Position numbers and translations under genes: made by a program | Part shown: in pieces, positions 17,683-25,901 of the stretch | How positions within the stretch are numbered: the stretch's first letter is position 1 | Layout: each line of letters opens with the position of its first letter | The notes under the pieces: model-generated | What the model saw: only the letters and a program-made list of their open reading frames with translations | Told to the model about the DNA's origin: nothing | Database searches by the model: none | Assembly: GCF_000178975.2 (NCBI RefSeq) | Contig: NC_015064.1 | Location: forward strand, 3,038,001-3,102,000 | DNA: 64,000 nt | From: Granulicella tundricola MP5ACTX9 | Lineage (GTDB): Bacteria; Acidobacteriota; Terriglobia; Terriglobales; Acidobacteriaceae | Direction: 5' to 3'

Positions 17683-17819
17683 CAACTCGTACCCAATCCT
17701 TTACTTGCCTCGAGCGTTACATTCGTTTTTTGCTTATCCCGTCGATCGTTCATCCACTCAACCCACAGAAACGGATCAAAGAAGATGTCCAGCACGAATT
17801 CAAACAAAAATTCGAACAT
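17682..17819 (-). CDS. 45-aa micro-ORF between glyQ and glyS
   Basis: An ATG at 17819 follows AGGAG with a 9-base gap; that AGGAG overlaps the glyQ stop TAG. The ORF runs 45 codons to a TGA whose final A begins the glyS ATG. The peptide starts MFEFLFEFVLDIFFDPFLWV, very rich in Phe, Leu, Trp and acidic residues, then EWMNDRRDKQKTN. It could be a short membrane-associated peptide or mainly a translation-coupling element. I recognise no family. Strong ribosome site and exact stop/start overlap argue it is translated. Confidence 0.65.
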   Translation of the reverse strand: MFEFLFEFVLDIFFDPFLWVEWMNDRRDKQKTNVTLEASKGLGTS

Positions 17820-17831
17820 GTTCAACTACTC

Positions 17832-18806
17832 CTAAGCTGAAGCAAAATCCTTCGCAACCAACTCACCCTGCGCCGCATAAGCCTTAGCCACACCCACAAC
17901 CAGCGTCCGAATCCTCGCCATCACGCCCACACGCTCCGTCACAGAGATCGCGCCACGAGCATCCAGCAAATTGAACAACTGCGAGCACTTCAGCGCCAGC
18001 TCGTAAGCCCCAAGCACAGGAAACCGCTTCAACTCCAGCGCCTCCATCTTGTCCATGCCTTTGGCCTTATCGAGCAGTCCCAAACACTCTTCCTCATAAA
18101 GCCCCAAATGCTTCCACAGCGAGCTCACATCCGCATAATCAAACCCATAGCTGGAGAACTGTTCCTCCTCCGCCAGCCGCATCTCGCCGTACGTCACTTC
18201 CTTACCGGTATCCGGCTCGACCGCCCACACAATGTCATAGATCGAATCCACATCCTGCAGGAACCCGGCGATCCGCTCCAGCCCATACGTGATCTCCCCG
18301 CAGATTGGGTCCAGGTCCATCCCGCCGCACTGCTGAAAGTACGTGAACTGCGTGATCTCCAGCCCGTCGAGCATTACTTGCCAGCCCACGCCCCACGCGC
18401 CGCCAACCGGCCACTCCCAGTTGTCTTCCTCAAACTTGATGTCATGCTCCTTGAGGTCGATCCCGATCGCCTCAAGCGACTCCAGGTACCACTCCTGCAC
18501 CCGCACCGGTGGCGGTTTCAGGATCACCTGCATCTGCGTATGGCGGAACAGACGATTCGGATTCTCACCATACCGACCATCCGCAGGCCGGCGGCTCGGC
18601 TGCGCATACGCAATCCGTACCGGCTTCGGCCCCAGCACCCGCAGAAACGTATCCGGGCTCATCGTCCCAGCTCCAACCTCGCTGTCATACGGCTGCTGCA
18701 GCACGCACCCGCGCTCCGCCCAGAACCTCTGCAGCCGAAACACCAACTCCTGAAACGTCAGCGCCCCCGCCTTGAGGGAACCACTCTTTGTCGCAATCGC
18801 ACTCAT
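17832..18806 (-). CDS. glyQ: Glycyl-tRNA synthetase alpha subunit
   Basis: A 324-aa alpha subunit: [55 protein letters not shown] and [12 protein letters not shown], all standard class II GlyQ motifs. It carries the aminoacylation site, with GlyS needed for activity. Start chosen at the ATG giving MSAIATKSG; a longer in-frame GTG form adds 12 poorly conserved residues. It precedes the 45-aa ORF and glyS in one transcript. Confidence 0.96.
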   Translation of the reverse strand: MSAIATKSGSLKAGALTFQELVFRLQRFWAERGCVLQQPYDSEVGAGTMSPDTFLRVLGPKPVRIAYAQPSRRPADGRYGENPNRLFRHTQMQVILKPPPVRVQEWYLESLEAIGIDLKEHDIKFEEDNWEWPVGGAWGVGWQVMLDGLEITQFTYFQQCGGMDLDPICGEITYGLERIAGFLQDVDSIYDIVWAVEPDTGKEVTYGEMRLAEEEQFSSYGFDYADVSSLWKHLGLYEEECLGLLDKAKGMDKMEALELKRFPVLGAYELALKCSQLFNLLDARGAISVTERVGVMARIRTLVVGVAKAYAAQGELVAKDFASA

Positions 18807-18868
18807 CGGTCTTCGCGTCTCTCTTCTGAAACAGGCAATCACCCGATTCTAAACGCCCAGCCCTCTTC

Positions 18869-19972
18869 TCACTGCTTGGGCACCAGAATCCGCCGCTCGC
18901 CCCCCACCGGCTCCTTCGTCAAATCGTTCGGCAACGTCATTGGATCGGCCAGAATCTTCGGGTCCGGCAGCGGCACGGAGATCCCCGCCGGCCTCACAAA
19001 CGCATTCATCCTGCTGATCGTCACCACCAGGTCATGCTTCCCGGCCCCAATCCCCGTACTCCGCGGAAACTCCACAATGTACCGCTCCCGCAGCAGCTTC
19101 ACCAGCCGCTTCAACTCCGAGCCAACCTCAATCTCCTGCGCATATAACCGCATTCCACCGGTCAGCTCACAAAGCTCGTTAAACGCATCCTCGTTCGTTT
19201 CGGTGGAAGTGTAGCCAGGCAACGCCGAGCGCCCCGACCCTCGCCCACTCAGGCTATTCGGGATGCTCCCCGTCGTGGAAAGCCCAAACACCGCAATCCC
19301 CTGGCTCTGCGCATACTCCCGAACCTCCGGCCACTTCGTCCGGCTTCCCCGGTCCTGCCCATCCGAGACCACCAGCATCACCCGCCGCCCCGGCAGCTTC
19401 GACGCCTGCTTCACCGTCATCGCCATCGCATCCCAAAGCCCCACGCCCTGGCGGCATCCATGCCTTCCCTGCACCCGCTTCACCTCGGTCATCGCATGGT
19501 CCGCCGCCATCTGTAGAGAGGCTCGATCCACCGGGACGTTCAACCCCGTCCGCATCAGCCCGCAGCTCATCACGTACATGGAGATACTGTCTCGCGCCTG
19601 AAGCTGCCCCGGCGCAAGCCTAGCCAGCCTTTGGCGCACCTCGTCCATCAGCCCCGACGCCTCCCCACTCGGGTCCAGCAGCACCACCAGCGAGATCGGA
19701 TCGTTCCCCTCCTCCCGCACATGCGTCGGCTTGAACAGTGGCCCGGAGTCCACGCTCATCAGAAAGCGGTCCTCAGCCACCCGCCCCATCGAACCCCGTA
19801 AAGGACTCAACACTAAGGTCGGAATCTGGATCAGGTTCGTATAAACGTGCAGCGTGGGCAGCGCCGCATCCCCCGCCGTCCCCACCTCAGGCGCACCTGG
19901 CACGCTCGTCTGCCCGCCCGCACCGATCGCGGCAAACAAGACAACCAGCCCTATCAGCGATCTAGCCCTCAT
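18869..19972 (-). CDS. Secreted VWFA-related domain protein
   Basis: A 367-aa exported protein, starting MRARSLIGLVVLFAA with signal cleavage near GAGGQ. The rest is a von Willebrand factor A-like domain of the VWFA-related type frequent in Acidobacteria: ISLVVLLDPSG supplies a partial MIDAS-like strand (DPSGE rather than DxSxS), and RRVMLVVSDGQDRGS is the later VLVITDG-like strand. The substrate is unknown; such domains usually mediate protein binding. The gene overlaps the GT87-type gene upstream by 11 bases, so the two are probably coupled. The longer open frame to 20053 is rejected because it lacks a plausible signal. Confidence 0.78.
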   Translation of the reverse strand: MRARSLIGLVVLFAAIGAGGQTSVPGAPEVGTAGDAALPTLHVYTNLIQIPTLVLSPLRGSMGRVAEDRFLMSVDSGPLFKPTHVREEGNDPISLVVLLDPSGEASGLMDEVRQRLARLAPGQLQARDSISMYVMSCGLMRTGLNVPVDRASLQMAADHAMTEVKRVQGRHGCRQGVGLWDAMAMTVKQASKLPGRRVMLVVSDGQDRGSRTKWPEVREYAQSQGIAVFGLSTTGSIPNSLSGRGSGRSALPGYTSTETNEDAFNELCELTGGMRLYAQEIEVGSELKRLVKLLRERYIVEFPRSTGIGAGKHDLVVTISRMNAFVRPAGISVPLPDPKILADPMTLPNDLTKEPVGGERRILVPKQ

Positions 19973-21179
19973 CGACCACCTCAAACCGGTACCGCACCGA
20001 ACACCAGAACAACACCGCCAACACCACCGCCTGCACAAGCCCGCCAAACACATACACCGTCCGAGCTGTCATCAACGCCGCAGACCCAAACACCGGCACA
20101 AACAGCACCAGCGCCCCACCCAGCCCCGGCACCTTGACCCCCAGCCTCTCCGCCCGAACCGCCACCAGCATCAGCACCACAAACGGCGCATACAGATGCA
20201 CCAGCGTGTAGAAGTATGAGATTGGCGGCAGCATCACCATGAACAGGCTCACCATCAGCAACTGGTTCGCCACCGGCAGCCTCCAGACCCGCCCAAAGAA
20301 CACCACCGCAAAGAGGACAGCCCCGCACAGATAATAGGGCCCCGTCAACCGCCCCGGAGCCACCCCCATCAGCGTCGCCACAAACTTTACCAGCCCAAAG
20401 AATGAGTGGTTCGCCACCAGCTCATGCAGGCTCCACTCCGCCACCCGAATCCCCTGGTAACCAAACACATTCTTCAGCGAACCCCGCCACGCCTCCCCCA
20501 CAGTCGGTCCCAGGTAAATCATCGAAGCCACCGTAGCCCCCACAAACGTCCCCACCCCCACCCCAAACGCCCGCCAGGCCCGTCTCGGCAGCAGCAGCGC
20601 CAGAAAGATCACCGGGTATAGCTTCACCCCCGCTGCGAGCCCCCAAAGCACCGCTGCTCCATCGTTCCTCCCCCGCACATAAAGCCAGCTCCCCGTAGCC
20701 GCAAAGATCCAGAGCAGCAGTTCGACATTCCCCCGCTCCACCAGCCCGCGTATCGGAAAAGAGACTAGCCCCACCGTCACCGGAAACAAGATCGCCGTAG
20801 CCCAGCCAATCCCCTCCGCCCGCAGCGCCCGAACCACCCCCCAGACCACCACACCCGCAGCCAGCGCAGCAATCACCACATAAACCGCCACCGGATGCCC
20901 ACCCAGATAAAGCCCCCGAAACAGCACCGCCCCAAACGGTGGATACGCCACCGGCGATGTCACCGGATTGCCCCAGAACGCGCTCGTATGCACCAGCTTC
21001 AGCGTCGGCACATACTCCAGCAGATCCCCAAACAGCGGCTCATCCAGCGGGTCCCACCCATTCCGCGGCACACCCGCCCGAGCCTCCAGCCACCCGCGCA
21101 GCCACGTCAGCAGAAACATCCCCACCGACCCAGCCCAGAACACCCGCAAAGCTCTCGGAAGCCTCAAAGCACCACCCAT
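19962..21179 (-). CDS. GT87-like polytopic membrane glycosyltransferase
   Basis: A 405-aa integral membrane protein with about ten hydrophobic segments and features of the DUF2029/GT87 family (mannosyltransferase-like, using polyprenyl-phosphate sugar): an early Asp/Glu-containing loop (NGWDPLDEPLFGDLL) then AYPPFGAVLF, and GLVERGNVELLLW, GLAAGVKLYPVIFLALLL later. Start taken at MGGALRLPRALR (21179); a longer open frame adds basic residues without membrane character. Substrate unknown. Located 25 bases after recO, overlapping the VWFA gene. Confidence 0.8.
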   Translation of the reverse strand: MGGALRLPRALRVFWAGSVGMFLLTWLRGWLEARAGVPRNGWDPLDEPLFGDLLEYVPTLKLVHTSAFWGNPVTSPVAYPPFGAVLFRGLYLGGHPVAVYVVIAALAAGVVVWGVVRALRAEGIGWATAILFPVTVGLVSFPIRGLVERGNVELLLWIFAATGSWLYVRGRNDGAAVLWGLAAGVKLYPVIFLALLLPRRAWRAFGVGVGTFVGATVASMIYLGPTVGEAWRGSLKNVFGYQGIRVAEWSLHELVANHSFFGLVKFVATLMGVAPGRLTGPYYLCGAVLFAVVFFGRVWRLPVANQLLMVSLFMVMLPPISYFYTLVHLYAPFVVLMLVAVRAERLGVKVPGLGGALVLFVPVFGSAALMTARTVYVFGGLVQAVVLAVLFWCSVRYRFEVVDEG

Positions 21180-21204
21180 CACAATGAATTCAGGAACTCC
21201 AAGT

Positions 21205-21951
21205 CTATCGCGCCAGCGCCCGCGCACTGACCAGCCTCTTCTCCAGGTGCCGCTCCAGCGTCTCCACCGCGAACCGCCGCAGCGCCACCCCACGTTCCTT
21301 CGGCCACTCCTCCGCCCCCAGGTCCTGCACCGTCCCCTTGAACATCCTCAGCGCCTCCGCCACCGCTTCGGCCCCCAACCCCACACTCCCCGGCCGCCGA
21401 TCATCCGCGCACGTCACCCCATCCGCCACCCCCGAGTACCAAACCGTCCGCCCCCGCAGATCCTCCCCACACACCACGCACCGTCCCAGCTCCGGCATCC
21501 ACCCCATCAGCCGAGTCATCCACAGACAAAAATACGTCACTGGCATCCAGACCCGACCCACCTCCATTGCCCCCGTCACCGCCAGCGCCAGGCGAAACAC
21601 CGCATCCTCAACCGCCCCATCCGGCAGCTCGTCCAGCACCTCCGCCACCAGCTCCAGCCCCGCCAGCCGCACAAAATCAATCTTCGCCGTCATCGGCGAG
21701 CTCATAATCTCAAACGCATCCAGCCTGACGAGCTCCTGCTTCGGCCTCTCCGCCCACGTCGCCTTCACATGCGTCATCGGCTCCAGCGCCCCGCCAAACC
21801 GCCGTCTGGACCGCATCGCATGACGCGCGATCCCCTTCACCTTCCCAAACTCCCGCGTAAACAAACTCACCAGCAGATCAGCCTCATGAAACGGCCAGGT
21901 CCGCAGCACGATCGCCTCACCCACCCGCACCGCGATCCTGCCTTCCTTCAC
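21205..21951 (-). CDS. recO: DNA repair protein RecO
   Basis: A 248-aa RecO: N-terminal OB-fold (EAIVLRTWPFHEADLLVSLFTREFGKVKGIARHAMRS), helical middle, and a C-terminal zinc site with CVVCGEDLRGRTVWYS; the second Cys pair is only partly present (TCADDR), so metal binding may be incomplete. RecO loads RecA with RecR in the RecF pathway. ferredoxin lies upstream beyond a repeat and terminator. Confidence 0.93.
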   Translation of the reverse strand: MKEGRIAVRVGEAIVLRTWPFHEADLLVSLFTREFGKVKGIARHAMRSRRRFGGALEPMTHVKATWAERPKQELVRLDAFEIMSSPMTAKIDFVRLAGLELVAEVLDELPDGAVEDAVFRLALAVTGAMEVGRVWMPVTYFCLWMTRLMGWMPELGRCVVCGEDLRGRTVWYSGVADGVTCADDRRPGSVGLGAEAVAEALRMFKGTVQDLGAEEWPKERGVALRRFAVETLERHLEKRLVSARALAR

Positions 21952-21997
21952 CCCGACCTCCTTAGTCCGCCCGCACCGTCATTCCCCCTCCGCGTCG

Positions 21998-22026
21998 GTC
22001 ATTCTGAGCGCAGCGAAGAATCTCAG
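21998..22026. repeat. Intergenic 'attctgagcgcagcgaag' repeat
   Basis: The word ATTCTGAGCGCAGCGAAGAA followed by TCTCAG lies between ferredoxin and recO. Closely similar words are scattered between genes in many Acidobacteria and some other phyla (translating to HSERSEES in one frame). One copy is seen here; repeat status relies on that background knowledge. Confidence 0.55.
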
Positions 22027-22054
22027 TAGTTTTCTCCCAGCCACAAAAGCAAAA

Positions 22055-22078
22055 CGCGCGGCCACAAAGGGCCGCGCG
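22055..22078 (-). terminator. Terminator after ferredoxin
   Basis: CGCGCGGCC (22055-22063) and GGCCGCGCG (22070-22078) form a perfect 9-bp stem with a 6-base loop. On the minus strand it is followed by TTTTGCTTTTG. It lies 20 bases past the ferredoxin stop. Confidence 0.8.
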
Positions 22079-22097
22079 CCTCGACAAATCTGAAAAC

Positions 22098-22358
22098 CTA
22101 CCGACCGAAGTGAGCCGCGTTCTTATCCTGATACTCCGCCCACTTCTCAGGCAGATCGTCCCCGGCATAGATCGCCGAGACCGGGCAAACCGGCACGCAG
22201 GCGCCGCAATCGATGCACTCGACCGGATCGATAAAAAGCTGCGTCGCATCCGAGTAGCCGTTCTCATCCTTCTTCGGGTGAATACAATCCACCGGGCAAG
22301 CGTCCACACACGCTGAATCCTTCGTCCCAATGCACGGTTCCGCAATCACATACGCCAT
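22098..22358 (-). CDS. 7Fe ferredoxin ([3Fe-4S][4Fe-4S])
   Basis: An 86-aa ferredoxin starting MAYVIAEPCIGTKDSAC, with GGAGAG before the ATG. By comparison with Azotobacter FdI, Cys9, Cys17 and Cys58 should hold the 3Fe cluster, and Cys21, Cys48, Cys51 and Cys54 the 4Fe cluster, with Cys25 free. The C-terminal PEKWAEYQDKNAAHFGR is typical. An electron carrier; its partners are not adjacent. Monocistronic by layout: divergent from the PAAR gene and closed by a terminator. Confidence 0.94.
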   Translation of the reverse strand: MAYVIAEPCIGTKDSACVDACPVDCIHPKKDENGYSDATQLFIDPVECIDCGACVPVCPVSAIYAGDDLPEKWAEYQDKNAAHFGR

Positions 22359-22537
22359 CTCAAACTCTCCCTTTAACCCAAATCTAAAATCGATTGAACC
22401 TGAACTTTGACTAGATTCTACCAGCAACCCAAACCAAAATCATTCCCCTCCCCCATACCCAACATTTTCACCCCAATCCATTCGCCTCCCGTAGAATCAT
22501 CCGCAAGCGCAAACTCAGGAAAGCGAAGCCTCCGACC

Positions 22538-23806
22538 ATGCCGCCAGCAGCAAGGGTCACCGACATGCATACCTGTCCGATGGTGACGGTTCTCGTCCCA
22601 CACGTCGGCGGACCCATCCTGCCTCCCGGCGCGCCCACCGTCCTCATCGGCTTCCTGCCCGCCGCCACCGTCACCAACATGGTCACCTGTGTCGGCCCCC
22701 CGGACATCATCGTCAAAGGCTCCGCAGGCGTCTTCATCAACTTCCTCCCCGCAGCCCGCATGGGAGATATGACCGCGCACGGCGGCGTCATCATCCTCGG
22801 TGAACCCACCGTCATGATCGGAGAGATCGGCTCCCCGTCACCCGGCGCTGGTGGCCTTGGAGGCATCGTCGCCGGCCTCGCCGCGGCAATCGTCAAGGAC
22901 TTCAACAAGGCCATCGCATCCGTCTATGCTGCCGGCACCGGAGCCATCGACGCTCTCACCGCCAAAACCATCCAACTCGCAGCTCAGTTTCTTGCCGGCA
23001 AGAAAAGCACCCGCGCCTTCCTCCTGGACCACTCCCCGCACGACACCACCCAGCTCCCCTACGACGGAAAGGTCATCGGCTCAGGCTGCCAGCCCACAGA
23101 GCCCGGCACCGTCGCCACCGCGCCCGGCGTCCGCCCAGCCAAATGCCCCGACCCATCCAAGACTATCCCCAAGGTCTACTTCGCCAACGGCATCAACACC
23201 AAGTTCGCCGGCGACGGTGCCTCCATGTGCGCCACCATGCAGAACATCGCCAACCAGACCTGTGCTGAGGTCGTCGGCATCTACGGAGCCACAGAAGGCA
23301 TGCTCCCTGACCTCGATCAGGCCGTCGACGAGATCTCCAAGACCTCCGACTCGAAGCAGGTCAGCACCCTGACCGATCTTGTCTATGGAGCCGCCTCCAA
23401 AGACCCTCCCGACCCGCTCAACCTCATCGTCCACAGCAGAGGCGGCCTCGCCACACAGGAGGCGCTCGACCACGCCAAGTCTGCCATGCTCGCGGGCGAT
23501 ATGTCGCCCGCTCAAGTCAGCCAGGCTCTCTCCAAGGTCAACATCAGCGCCTACGGAACTGCCGTACAGGGCTGGCCGGTCGGGCCCGTCTACTCCAAGC
23601 TTAATAACGTTGCCGACCCCGTGCCCGCCGCCATGAAGGGCGCACAGTCCGCCTTCCAGAGCGCCACCAACGCCGATAACGACCCAACCCCCACCGGGTA
23701 CATCAATGAACCGCAGCTCAACCCCATCAACGCCCATAGCCTCGACTCCATCTACGCCAAGTACATGCCTCAGGCACCTGGCCCTCGCGATTGCAATTGT
23801 TCTTAG
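22538..23806 (+). CDS. PAAR-domain protein with C-terminal lipase-like alpha/beta hydrolase domain
   Basis: A 422-aa two-part protein. Residues about 1-100 are a PAAR domain (PPAARVTDMHTCPM, repeated Pro-Ala-Ala-Arg-like turns, MGDMTAHGG), the metal-tipped cone that sits on VgrG or related spikes of type VI secretion and contractile injection systems. Residues about 105-170 are helical linker. From VYFANGINTKFAG (about 210) an alpha/beta hydrolase follows: nucleophile elbow LIVHSRGG with Ser300, ADPVP with Asp360 and AHSLD with His400, a plausible catalytic triad in the right order. This is the shape of a lipase or esterase effector. Ends with CNCS. No secretion structural genes are in the window. 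Enzyme activity is inferred. Confidence 0.82.
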   Translation: MPPAARVTDMHTCPMVTVLVPHVGGPILPPGAPTVLIGFLPAATVTNMVTCVGPPDIIVKGSAGVFINFLPAARMGDMTAHGGVIILGEPTVMIGEIGSPSPGAGGLGGIVAGLAAAIVKDFNKAIASVYAAGTGAIDALTAKTIQLAAQFLAGKKSTRAFLLDHSPHDTTQLPYDGKVIGSGCQPTEPGTVATAPGVRPAKCPDPSKTIPKVYFANGINTKFAGDGASMCATMQNIANQTCAEVVGIYGATEGMLPDLDQAVDEISKTSDSKQVSTLTDLVYGAASKDPPDPLNLIVHSRGGLATQEALDHAKSAMLAGDMSPAQVSQALSKVNISAYGTAVQGWPVGPVYSKLNNVADPVPAAMKGAQSAFQSATNADNDPTPTGYINEPQLNPINAHSLDSIYAKYMPQAPGPRDCNCS

Positions 23807-23846
23807 CGCCACTCTTCCAACCCCGGCTCACCCCGCTGAAAGGATC

Positions 23847-24368
23847 ATGACCTTGCCCCTCTCTTCAACCCTCACTCACGGCGATGCCTATCGCTATGTC
23901 GCAGCATGGGCCGCATTCGATCATGACTCCCTGGCGCATATCAGTGACAACGGCAAGGAGTTCTTCGGAACCATGGGCGGCATTGACTTCCAGTACGCGG
24001 AGAGCGACCACATCCTCCACGTATGGGGCTTGATCATGCCCGGAGCCGCACCATTCCTCACGACCAAAGCGGAGATCAAGCAGCAGATCGATCAGACCGC
24101 ACACGATCACCCGGAAGAGACCGCCGGAGCCGTCTTCGACATACGCACTCTGCCCTGGAATAAACAATCCATCGCCAAACTCGAACCACGCCTTTATCTG
24201 CGGCTGGATCTCGCCGATACTTCAATCCCAACAGATCAGGCCATGAAGCGCTTCAAGAATCTACGCGACGCAGCCTATGTCTGGCATCGCCAGAAGATGT
24301 TGGAGATCCTGAATGACTGGTGGGCAAAGCACCCAGAAGCCGCGAAGAAGTACTCGTCTGCCAACTGA
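23847..24368 (+). CDS. Candidate immunity protein of the PAAR-lipase effector
   Basis: The ORF begins 40 bases after the effector stop, with AAAGGA just before the ATG at 23847, giving 173 aa. The same frame is open upstream to an ATG at 23706, inside the effector gene, and that extension encodes a convincing signal peptide (LRHLALAIAIVLSATLPTPA), so the protein may be periplasmic and the true start earlier. The rest (AYRYVAAWAAFDHDSLAH, WHRQKMLEILNDWW) matches no family I know. Immunity is inferred from position and from an effector that would attack membranes. Confidence 0.6.
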   Translation: MTLPLSSTLTHGDAYRYVAAWAAFDHDSLAHISDNGKEFFGTMGGIDFQYAESDHILHVWGLIMPGAAPFLTTKAEIKQQIDQTAHDHPEETAGAVFDIRTLPWNKQSIAKLEPRLYLRLDLADTSIPTDQAMKRFKNLRDAAYVWHRQKMLEILNDWWAKHPEAAKKYSSAN

Positions 24369-24414
24369 ACCGAAGCACCAGAGCCGCGGCACAGCCAGAA
24401 CCCTCTCATGCGCT

Positions 24415-25290
24415 TTACGGCTCGCTCGTCTCCCGCCGAGCCCGAAACTCCGCCGGCGTAGGAATCCGCTCCATCCCCCGCCCCGCAAACATCTCCGTAA
24501 AAATATGCTGCATCTCGTCCTTGATCAGCCCATTCGTCGCAAACACCTCGCGCGAGTCCAGCGTGAACTTGCCCCCATCGAAGTGCGTCACCGTTCCACC
24601 CGCCTCCTCCACCAATAAATATCCAGCTGACGTATCCCACGGATTCAGTTTGAACTCCCAGTACCCATCCAGCCTCCCGCAAGCCACATAAGCCAGGTCC
24701 AGCGCGGCTGACCCAGCCCGTCTCACCCCATGCGACCGCAGCGTCATCTCCTGGTAGAAATGCACGTTCGGGTTCTCATGCCGTTTGCTCGATGGAAAAC
24801 CCGTCCCCGTCAGCGACTCCTGCAACGTCTTCGCCTTCGACACATGAATCCGCTTCCCATTCAGCCACGCGCCCTTGCCCCGTTCGGCCACAAAAGCCTC
24901 ATCCCGCAGCGGGTCATAGATCACCCCCGCCACCATCTCGCCATCTTCATCCGCACTTAGTCCCGCAGCCCGACGCTCACACCCCAGCACCACGCAGAAC
25001 ACCGGGAACCCATGCGCAAAGTTCGTCGTCCCATCCAACGGATCGACGTACCAACGGAACTCCCGCTCCAACCCCTCGCGAGTCCCTTCCTCACCATAGA
25101 TACCATGCTCCGGAAACGCCTCGCTCAGCCGAGCCTTGATCAAAGCCTCACTCGCCCGATCCGCCTCAGTCACCAGGTCGACGTCGCCCTTGTACTCCAT
25201 CGCAACGCCCTTCGCATAGAACTCCCGCAGCAGCGCCCCAGCCTCCCGCGCAATCCCCTCCGCCACACCAGCCAACAAAAACTCACTCAC
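24415..25290 (-). CDS. Inositol monophosphatase family phosphatase
   Basis: A 291-aa member of the IMPase/FBPase superfamily. Motifs: GEEGTRE (metal Glu), WYVDPLDGTTNFAHGFP (the DPxDGT core) and NPWDTSAGYLLVEEAGG (second WDxAAG-like motif). It would hydrolyse inositol phosphate or a similar sugar phosphate; SuhB-like roles in ribosomal RNA transcription are possible. The C-terminal RIPTPAEFRARRETSEP is extra to the core. It follows the MazF-type toxin by 12 bases. Confidence 0.93.
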   Translation of the reverse strand: MSEFLLAGVAEGIAREAGALLREFYAKGVAMEYKGDVDLVTEADRASEALIKARLSEAFPEHGIYGEEGTREGLEREFRWYVDPLDGTTNFAHGFPVFCVVLGCERRAAGLSADEDGEMVAGVIYDPLRDEAFVAERGKGAWLNGKRIHVSKAKTLQESLTGTGFPSSKRHENPNVHFYQEMTLRSHGVRRAGSAALDLAYVACGRLDGYWEFKLNPWDTSAGYLLVEEAGGTVTHFDGGKFTLDSREVFATNGLIKDEMQHIFTEMFAGRGMERIPTPAEFRARRETSEP

Positions 25291-25302
25291 ACAAACTCCT
25301 GA

Positions 25303-25638
25303 CTATTCACTAAAAATTGCCTGCATCCGGCTGAGCACTTCGATGACCGTCGTTCGCGGCACCAACTCAACAAGCCGAGCATTCCTGGCTTCCAGATCAA
25401 GTACTCTCAACTGATCACAGCGGACTACGCCCGTAGTCTTCAATCCCATGCCGTCAAGCGAAACGGCAAAACCTGACCTCCGGGCAAAACCCCCACCGTT
25501 CGTAATCGGCAGCACCATCGGAGCCCGCGTCAAACGGTTGAATTCATCCGGCGAGATCACAAGAACTGGGCGGAACCCACGCTGCTCGTGCCCCTGCGTC
25601 GGTTCCAGGGAGACCATGTAGATCTCACCGCGTTTCAA
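25303..25638 (-). CDS. MazF/PemK-type toxin (mRNA interferase)
   Basis: A 111-aa protein starting MKRGEIYMVSLEPTQGHEQR, then GFRPVLVISPDEFNRL and TGVVRCDQLRVLDL, the standard PemK/MazF core, an endoribonuclease cutting mRNA at short sequence sites. The start I choose is TTG at 25638, in the TTGA that also ends the antitoxin gene; a longer frame to 25671 exists but adds residues absent from the family. Pairs with the upstream antitoxin. Confidence 0.92.
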   Translation of the reverse strand: MKRGEIYMVSLEPTQGHEQRGFRPVLVISPDEFNRLTRAPMVLPITNGGGFARRSGFAVSLDGMGLKTTGVVRCDQLRVLDLEARNARLVELVPRTTVIEVLSRMQAIFSE

Positions 25639-25889
25639 ATCTCCCGGCCAACCGAGGCTACATTCAACCAAGCCTCATCCTCTTCGCTGCGGACCATCTC
25701 GCCGTCGCATTGGTCCAGCAACTCCTGCATCGTGTACTTGGGTGCCTTGCTGCCAGAGAGTACAACCCGACCACTCTCTACGCCAACCTCCACAGTCGAC
25801 CCATCATGAAGATGCAACTCTCGTTCGAGAGCTTCTGGCACCTCCATCATCAGTACCCCGTCCACTCTTTGCAAGCTCGTCACATGCAT
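25635..25889 (-). CDS. MazE/ChpS-like antitoxin
   Basis: An 84-aa protein with an N-terminal AbrB/MazE-like swapped-hairpin segment (MEVPEALERELHLHDGSTVE, VGVESGRVVLS) for DNA binding and an acidic C-terminal tail (LLDQCDGEMVRSEEDEAWL) suited to covering the toxin's active groove. It precedes the toxin and shares its stop with the toxin start. Such antitoxins also repress their own operon. Only 12 bases separate it from the VWFA-domain gene upstream. Confidence 0.88.
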   Translation of the reverse strand: MHVTSLQRVDGVLMMEVPEALERELHLHDGSTVEVGVESGRVVLSGSKAPKYTMQELLDQCDGEMVRSEEDEAWLNVASVGREI

Positions 25890-25901
25890 CGCACGCCTCC
25901 G

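Noticed and set aside
20968-22029. 353-codon frame opposite recO ending in HSERSEES
   Set aside because: Shadow of recO that runs into the intergenic repeat; not a gene.
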